Assembly: GCA_032718475.1 (NCBI GenBank)
Contig: JAUCBJ010007130.1
Span: 35,686 to 99,685, forward strand
Source: Nemertoderma westbladi
Lineage: Eukaryota > Xenacoelomorpha > Nemertodermatida > Nemertodermatidae
Direction: 5' to 3'
Length of the DNA: 64,000 nt
Position numbers and translations under genes: made by a program. Every line of letters starts with the position of its first letter. The first letter of the stretch is position 1. This document shows, piece after piece, positions 58,539-64,000 of this stretch. The notes beneath the pieces were generated by a model. It had not been told where the DNA came from and made no database searches. It saw only the letters and a program-made list of their open reading frames with translations.

Positions 58539-59705
58539 TGTAAAAGCTTTTGCGTCATTAACCGGTTATTTTCCCTTAAAGTACTCTGTAGTTGGTTTGC
58601 CAGGCATAAAAAGGCCGTGTCCTTGCTGTACTGGTGTTTTGGAGGACATAAAAATCATTTCTTCTGTATTTGTACTGTATTTGTACTTTAGAGGACATAA
58701 TCCGCAATCTCGTGACGCGATAAGCTGGATACTCTTGAAAACAGTGTCGCTACCATGACGACGGCTAACAGCTGATATTGCCACGTCAACGTTTCTTTGT
58801 TTCTTTGTTCTCTCGTTGTTCGGTTGACCAATCAGAGCGTTTTTGTCTCTGTGTTGGAGGTGTATACAGAACTCAGTAGTTCAGTGTTATGTTTTTTGCC
58901 CAGAGCCTAAGAACACCGGCTTTTGGCACCTCCGTGTTTCAGTCTTTAGTCTTACATTAGTAGGCTTAATTATAGAACGTATATCTGTTATCAAACTAGT
59001 TACTGAGTTAGTCACTCACTTAATAATCATTTATACCTTAACTTTACTGCTTTTACTGTCGGTTATTCATTATATTGGTTGATGAAATATTATATCGGAA
59101 TACTGATCAATAGTCAGACACCCCAACTTCTTGATATACTAAAGGTTAGAGAGACCGGTTACAGATAAACGATTGCGACCTATGTTAAGTGGTTTGCAGT
59201 GAATCTAATGCTATTTCATATGCCCAACATAAATTGTCTGTTGCTCTCTTTATACGTGACCAAATTTAGTGAAGGTCGGCAGATTAGTGTGCAGTATTGT
59301 GCAGCATTGTGTATGAGTGTAACTGATAACAAAGCATCTCCTAAAGAATGCGCCATATACGTGAATCTATAGCCTTTTCGTTGTGTCTAGTTTAAGTCAT
59401 AATTCTGTTTACATATTTAGAGCGCCACGTCCTAAAGGAACTGTTAATATTTCCCGAAAGTGAATAATATTTGTCAGAGATTATATATTACGATCAGTCG
59501 AATAATACAGTAGGCTTACACCATCAATCATTAAGCTCCGAACTCAGTCTCCCGGGTATATCCAACGGGTGAATGATTGCGCATAGACTGGCTTCGGCTA
59601 ATGTAGTGTATCAAATACTCGTCATAGGCTAAAGACTATCTATCATCCAAAAGACATTCTAAGTTTGGCAGGTTAAACTGTCAAAGGTCTTCAAAAGCGC
59701 AAACA
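58539..59705 (+). repeat. Solo P1-type LTR with target duplication
   Basis: 1167 bp, TGTAAAAGC...GCGCAAACA, flanked by CTACT on both sides (58534-58538 and 59706-59710), so it is a complete solo LTR at its own insertion site. It differs from the P1 5' LTR at only two or three positions, and the left flanks are the same too, so both derive from one insertion event. It lies about 2 kb upstream of CCDC12. Confidence 0.92.
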
Positions 59706-59710
59706 CTACT

Positions 59711-60537
59711 TTACCACTACTATTTACTTAGGCTATTATAGTAAAGGGTTTTTTAAATATCTTCAATTTAATCGATTTTTACTCAGCTTTCTTGTTTTTA
59801 CTCTAATTTTGACTCAATTTTATTTTTTAAATGCTAATTAAATATAATTAAACAAAAGTTTTAAAATTATAAATATATTATCTCATTTGTCACAACATCA
59901 ATTTTACTTAAAGTTCAAGTTTGTCATACTGTATAAAGTTTCATTTTAAGATATCTTTTAAGCTTCAATCTAATTAGTTATATTTTAATTACTGTTCTGT
60001 AAATAATTTTCAGTGGTTTTACGATTTATTTTATGCTACATACACATTACATTTAAGTGGGTATGTAGTAATAGTATTTACCTAGGCCTACTGTATATAT
60101 AAGCCTCTACTTACTTACATGATATCATCATTAATTAAGAGTTTGGTAGTAGGTAATAGGTACTTCTGTTTGGGAATTTAAACTTTCAGTTCAATTGTTT
60201 TAGCGGTTATTTTACTATATATATCCTGTTTCTAATGAGCATAATCGTCTAATAATATACTGGTATTTTTATGTAGGCCTATATTGTTATTGTTTATACT
60301 TGTTACCTAGGCTACGTCAGCTGGTGGTGGGACAATGTTTGTTTTTATATATTATATATATTGATATTAAAATGTTTCTAATGAGCGCTGTTGTATAGAT
60401 AGTAGGCCTACTTACAGACTCACTTACAGTTTAAATATTTTAACGATTATAGATCCTTTTTGTACGGGCACGGTACCGGTACAATATTGGTTCTACTTTC
60501 TTTATCCTAATATTAAGCATTAAACGGATTACCCGGT
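59711..60537. other. AT-rich intergenic DNA, no gene seen
   Basis: Long A/T runs with no coding-like frame. Scattered TAGGCCTA and GGTACCGG palindromes. This appears to be host DNA to the right of the solo LTR. Confidence 0.6.
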
Positions 60538-61485
60538 ACCGGTGTAACAGGAAAATATGCCCCCCCGGGAAATGTGCCCGGGGGGCATATTTTCCTAGGA
60601 AAAAATGCCCCCCCGGGCAAATTTCCCTAGGAAAAAATGCCCCCCCTTAGGAAATTATGCCCCCCCCTGAATTATACAATAAACAAAACTTATTACTACT
60701 AAAACTTACAAAAATTATACAAAACAATAAACAGTCACTTTACCAAATGAAGGAAAGGTGAAAGGAGCAGGTTACAGAGGCAGGCCTTTCTAACCAAAAC
60801 AATAAACGATCATTTAACTAATTGAGGGAAAGGAGCAGGCTGGCAGGTTACAGAGGCGGGATTTTCTAACCAAAACAATAAACAGTCACTTTAGCAAATC
60901 AGGGAAGGAGTAGGTTACAGAGACGGGATTTTCTAACCAAAACAATAAACAATAACATTACCAATTGAGAGAAAGGAGCAGGTTACAGAGGCGGGATTTT
61001 CTAACCAAAACAATAAACAATCACTTTACCAAATCAGGGAAAGGAGCAGGTTACAGACTTAAAAAAGCTTGGAGCTGCTCGGCGCCCACACAACACCACA
61101 CACTCGCACTGCTGTTATACCAGTACTTACTACAGTAGCCTACTGACTTAGATACTTCAGTATGCTGTTCTACATCCCTTACTGCCTTACCTGCTTACCT
61201 ACCGGCAGACCGGTACCGTCTGACCGTACTATCAGACTATTCTTGCAACTATTACAAGTTCTGCAGTTGGTAGATTAAAAGTGGCTACCAGCAGACCGGT
61301 ATCGTACCAGTTTTCAGACTTTTGAGGGGGGCAAATTTTCCTGAGGGGAGGCATTATTTCCTAAGGAGAAAATGCCCCCCGGGCTAAATTTCCTAGGAAA
61401 AATTGCCCGGGGGGACATAATATCCTAGGAAATAATGCCCCGGGGGGCATATTCTAGGGGGGGCTGATTTCCTTGTGACACCGGT
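60538..61485. mobile_element. MITE-like palindromic element with CCCCCCGGG subterminal repeats
   Basis: Ends ACCGGTGTAACAGGAAA and (right, reverse complement) ACCGGTGTCACAAGGAAA are inverted. Next to each end lie several copies of an imperfect palindrome built from ATGCCCCCCCGGG and TTTCCTAGGAAA (60548-60667 and 61322-61460). It has no coding capacity. The middle holds a five-copy tandem repeat. Confidence 0.7.
60721..61060. repeat. 67-76 bp tandem repeat, five copies
   Basis: Units begin AAAACAATAAAC at 60721, 60796, 60872, 60939 and 61007 and include CAAATCAGGGAAAGGAGCAG, GGTTACAGAGGCGGG and ATTTTCTAACC. The spacing is 75, 76, 67 and 68 bp. A lone TAACCAAAACAATAAAC occurs at about 63842. 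Confidence 0.88.
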
Positions 61486-61768
61486 CTGCCGGTAGCGGTA
61501 CTTCTCCATGGCATGAGTCAGCAAGTTGATGATTCCGGTTGAATAGGCCTGTTCTGTTTTTGTCGACTTCTGTTGAGATGCAGAGCTGAGCTATCAGCTA
61601 TAGCAACATAGGCCCACTGTAGCCATAAACTGCCATAGCAGCATAGGCCTATCAGCATTATAACTAAAACGTATCGCCAATCTGCCTTTCAATTCAACCA
61701 TCCATCTACAGATCTACATTTGTATTTCGGTAGGCCTATGGAATATGGCAGTAAGGTAGTACAGTAAT
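61486..61768 (+). other. Presumed promoter/5' UTR of CCDC12
   Basis: Short stretch between the palindromic element and the ATG. No clear TATA box is seen. TAGGCCTA motifs occur at about 61645 and 61732. The transcription start cannot be placed from sequence. Confidence 0.35.
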
Positions 61769-62239
61769 ATGGGCGATTCAATTGAGACTGAAAGCTTAAC
61801 GGTACCGGAACCGGCAGGGATAGCGACACCGGTAGGACTAACTGAAACAGCGAAACTCCGACGGGAAAGACTCAAGGCTCTACGTCAAAAACGTCAGGGA
61901 ATACAAGGCGATGAAAGTCCAGCGGATGGTTCACCCGAACCCAAAGTAGCGAAATTTAGGAGTTACACTCCACGAGACGAAGGGTTGGCGGGATCGTTGA
62001 AAGATAAAGCAGCACCCGAGACAGTGGAAGATCACATTAATATGCAGCTCCAATCAGCCGACCCCACCGCTATAGTCGAGGAAGTCGACCTGTCTAATTT
62101 GGCGCCGAGAAAACCCGATTGGGACTTAAAACGCGACATTTCCAAGCGGTTGGCGAAGTTGGAGAGGCGAACGCAACGCGCAATATCGGAACTAATACGC
62201 GAAAGGTTATTGGTCGAGGAGAATTCTAGCAACCCATGA
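61769..62239 (+). CDS. CCDC12: CCDC12 / cwf18 pre-mRNA splicing factor
   Basis: 156 codons, close to the ~166 of vertebrate CCDC12. The family is an early spliceosome (Bact complex) component in the nucleus. The diagnostic cwf18 C-terminal block is well kept: EEVDLSNLAPRKPDWDLKRD (residues 104-123) followed by KRTQRAI-like RRTQRAISELIRERL (133-147). The N-terminal Arg/Lys helix RRERLKALRQKR (31-42) and FRSYTPRDEGL (63-73) also match the family. The start is the first Met of a frame in which the homologous region begins soon after. No intron interrupts the coding region, whereas vertebrate CCDC12 is multi-exonic. It is either a naturally intronless gene in this lineage or a retrocopy; the open frame favours function. 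Confidence 0.9.
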   Translation: MGDSIETESLTVPEPAGIATPVGLTETAKLRRERLKALRQKRQGIQGDESPADGSPEPKVAKFRSYTPRDEGLAGSLKDKAAPETVEDHINMQLQSADPTAIVEEVDLSNLAPRKPDWDLKRDISKRLAKLERRTQRAISELIRERLLVEENSSNP

Positions 62240-62475
62240 AGATGCATTATCTGATTATTGTGACCGAGTCACAGAGTTAGTGCCACAGGATCCTGACCCT
62301 AGACCCGCCAGGGTTGGGTTGACCATGCAGACATCATCGTCTGGGCCGGGCTATACATTAATTGTTAGCTGCAATACGCAGATACGGCGTGTATGGAATA
62401 TAATGGATCCTCATCAGAGAACTCATGCAAAACGTTTTCAAGCCAACATTTTTTTTACTAAAAAATTAAAATTTT

Positions 62476-62481
62476 AATAAA
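62476..62481 (+). terminator. Candidate polyadenylation signal of CCDC12
   Basis: AATAAA 237 bp after the stop codon, in an A/T-rich stretch. It is the first canonical hexamer downstream on this strand that I noticed. Confidence 0.5.
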
Positions 62482-63680
62482 ATTTAAAATTTATTTTACT
62501 GATTGTTCCGACCTTTAAGTACCGGAACCGGATCGGTATTCATTCAGGTATTAATAAATTATACATTTTATTCTCAAATCTCCTCATTTAAATGAGTTGA
62601 GTATCAACATGTGATAATAAAAAACTGTGATACTAATGTTTCATTGTATAAATAACGGATATTCTATCTACGAAATTAAATAATTTTTTCATTTTTTAAA
62701 TAAATCGATGGAATTCATTATTGGCATGTTTTTATTCTCACAGAGCCTGCAGAGTATATAAATGGTCAACTTTGCAGAGGAGAGGGGACGAGGGGAGGGG
62801 GGGGGGGGGGTGTGGGGGTTTATAAAACCTACTATGTCTGTCTGTCGGTTTTTCTGTTTGTCCAGCGATCTGTCCGTCAAAGTAATAAGAAGACATACCA
62901 ACTAGTTAACAATTTTGTTATTGGGGTTTTCAAGGGTGCTGATTTCATTTCCGATGTCAGTTTTAATATCTGACGATCGATCCACTTTGTCTGTTCAGCT
63001 ATAGGTTATATTTTGACGGACAGACAGACGGCAATTCAGACAGACATGACACAGTTAAATGAGAAAACTGACTTTAGAAACGAAAAGACCGACCCAGAAA
63101 CCCCAGACTTGAATTAAATTACCCTTACTGCTGCACTGTAAACTTTAAATTAATTTTCTGAAGAATGCAAATATTAAATTTCTAAATACAAAGGCTTTTC
63201 TAAAACTGAACGAATTCGTGCAAAATTTGGCACGAATGATGACTCGGTGATGCTTAACAACCCTATCTATTTTCTTTGTTGTAGCTGAAATTTGTCAATT
63301 TTTGTTCAAAAAAAGAAAAATCTATCAAAAATATTGCAAAAAATCAGTTTTTTAAAATAATTTTTGAACATGTGCATTTATCCTAATTCTGGTCATAGGG
63401 TCGATTTAGCATGTCATTCTGCCTGCACAAATGATGAAATTTTGAGCACTTGATGACCTTCTAAGAGCCATTGCATTTTAAATTTTATTTCCATAAATTA
63501 AGTTAATTTTATGTAGGTGAAAAATTAAAAATTTAGAAATTTTTTTGAAAATTTTTTAATCACCTATTGTAAACAAGTGTACCGGTACCAAAATAAATCT
63601 CCTAAATAAGGGAGCGAAAATTTTTAGTTAATTAGTCAACCTTTAAGGTATTATTAGTTGTGAATAGATTAATGATTGTA
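62482..63680. other. AT-rich intergenic DNA, no gene seen
   Basis: Contains a purine tract with a long G-run (about 62778-62817). CTGTCCGTCAAA (about 62869) is mirrored by TTTGACGGACAG (about 63015), within GTCTGTCTGTC-type simple repeats. No coding frame with recognisable content. Confidence 0.6.
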
Positions 63681-63752
63681 ACCATGACCCGTAATATAGT
63701 GTCATTTTCTGATGACACGGACCCCCCCCCCCAGATTTTTCTACAATTTGAC
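63681..63752. mobile_element. Terminal fragment of the fold-back element family
   Basis: ACCATGACCCGTAATATAGT, GTCATTTTCTGATGACACGG, a C-run and TTTTTCTACA match the left ends at 1841 and 56199. Beyond the match the sequence diverges, so this is another family member or a remnant. Its other end would lie outside the window. Confidence 0.8.
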
Positions 63753-64000
63753 GCAAATTCTTTATCGGCGAATTAATATCTCACCTCAATGTTAAATTAT
63801 CGATTAAAGGAAATTAGAAGTTTACAGTGGCATATGTTATTATAACCAAAACAATAAACTAAATTCAATACTGTAGAACAGATTACAGTTTTATTTTTGG
63901 GAGAATCAGCTGTTATTGCGTCAATTTTCTCCTGGAGAGGGATGGATTTTGATTGCGTCATAGACCCCCCCCCCCAGTTAGTATGTCTAAATGGCATTGG
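63753..64000. other. No gene seen
   Basis: AT-rich, with another C-run near 63965-63975 and a TAACCAAAACAATAAAC motif at about 63842 that matches the tandem repeat at 60721-61060. Confidence 0.5.

Noticed and set aside
11101-59705. Long terminal inverted repeats of a giant DNA transposon
   Set aside because: The inverted repeats are LTRs of oppositely oriented retroelements; TG...CA ends, purine tracts and 5-6 bp target duplications fit LTR elements.
62280-62477. 65-codon frame after CCDC12
   Set aside because: Lies in the probable 3' UTR and matches no domain.

Overview
The window is animal nuclear DNA. The only host gene I can support is near the right edge: a single-exon CCDC12/cwf18 spliceosome-associated protein at 61769-62239 (+). 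The rest of the gene-like content belongs to transposable elements, mainly BEL/Pao LTR retrotransposons, which are known from animals. The DNA is AT-rich outside the elements and full of short palindromes (TAGGCCTA, ACCGGT). I cannot name the species; a marine invertebrate is only a guess.

Most of 3441-59705 is one nest of LTR elements. P1 (+ strand) starts with a 1167-bp 5' LTR (3441-4607), then a long leader and gag. At 11100 it is split by a second, related element, M1 (11101-27049, - strand, 1266-bp LTRs, target duplication CTCCTC). P1 pol resumes at 27050. A block of about 7.4 kb (end of M1 plus P1 pol) is then tandemly duplicated (23676-31090 and 31091 onward). The second pol copy is split by a third element, L1 (36973-47624, - strand, 537-bp LTRs that look identical, target duplication GATGG). 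P1 then runs on through integrase, a non-coding spacer, two overlapping ORFs (50595-54853) and a truncated 3' LTR (54932-55562). Next comes a second copy of P1's left flank (55589-58538) and a solo LTR (58539-59705) with target duplication CTACT. This looks like the occupied and solo-LTR alleles of one insertion placed in tandem, either by assembly or by unequal exchange.

P1 and M1 are unusually large BEL/Pao elements (about 18.6-18.9 kb when uninterrupted). They encode Gag with CCHC knuckles, an aspartic protease, RT, RNase H, integrase and a DUF5641-like tail. Downstream of pol, where an envelope gene would sit, is an extra coding region. It is not an envelope: I read a DEDD-type (RNase D/WRN-like) 3'-5' exonuclease fold followed by three zinc knuckles and a basic tail. 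L1 has no protease, RT, RNase H or integrase. It keeps a Pao-like Gag and an intact 847-aa ORF with the same exonuclease-like motifs and the same three knuckles. In L1 the place of pol is taken by about 2 kb of minisatellite. Retention of this module in an element that lost pol is the most interesting signal here: a retrotransposon-borne exonuclease/zinc-knuckle protein of unknown role.

Other content: nested fold-back elements at 1835-2839 and 56194-57939, a terminal fragment of the same family at 63681, a palindromic element with GC-rich subterminal repeats and an internal 5-copy tandem repeat (60538-61485), and gene-free AT-rich DNA. P1 and M1 coding regions carry nonsense mutations, frameshifts and deletions and are annotated as broken. 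The L1 exonuclease ORF is open throughout.
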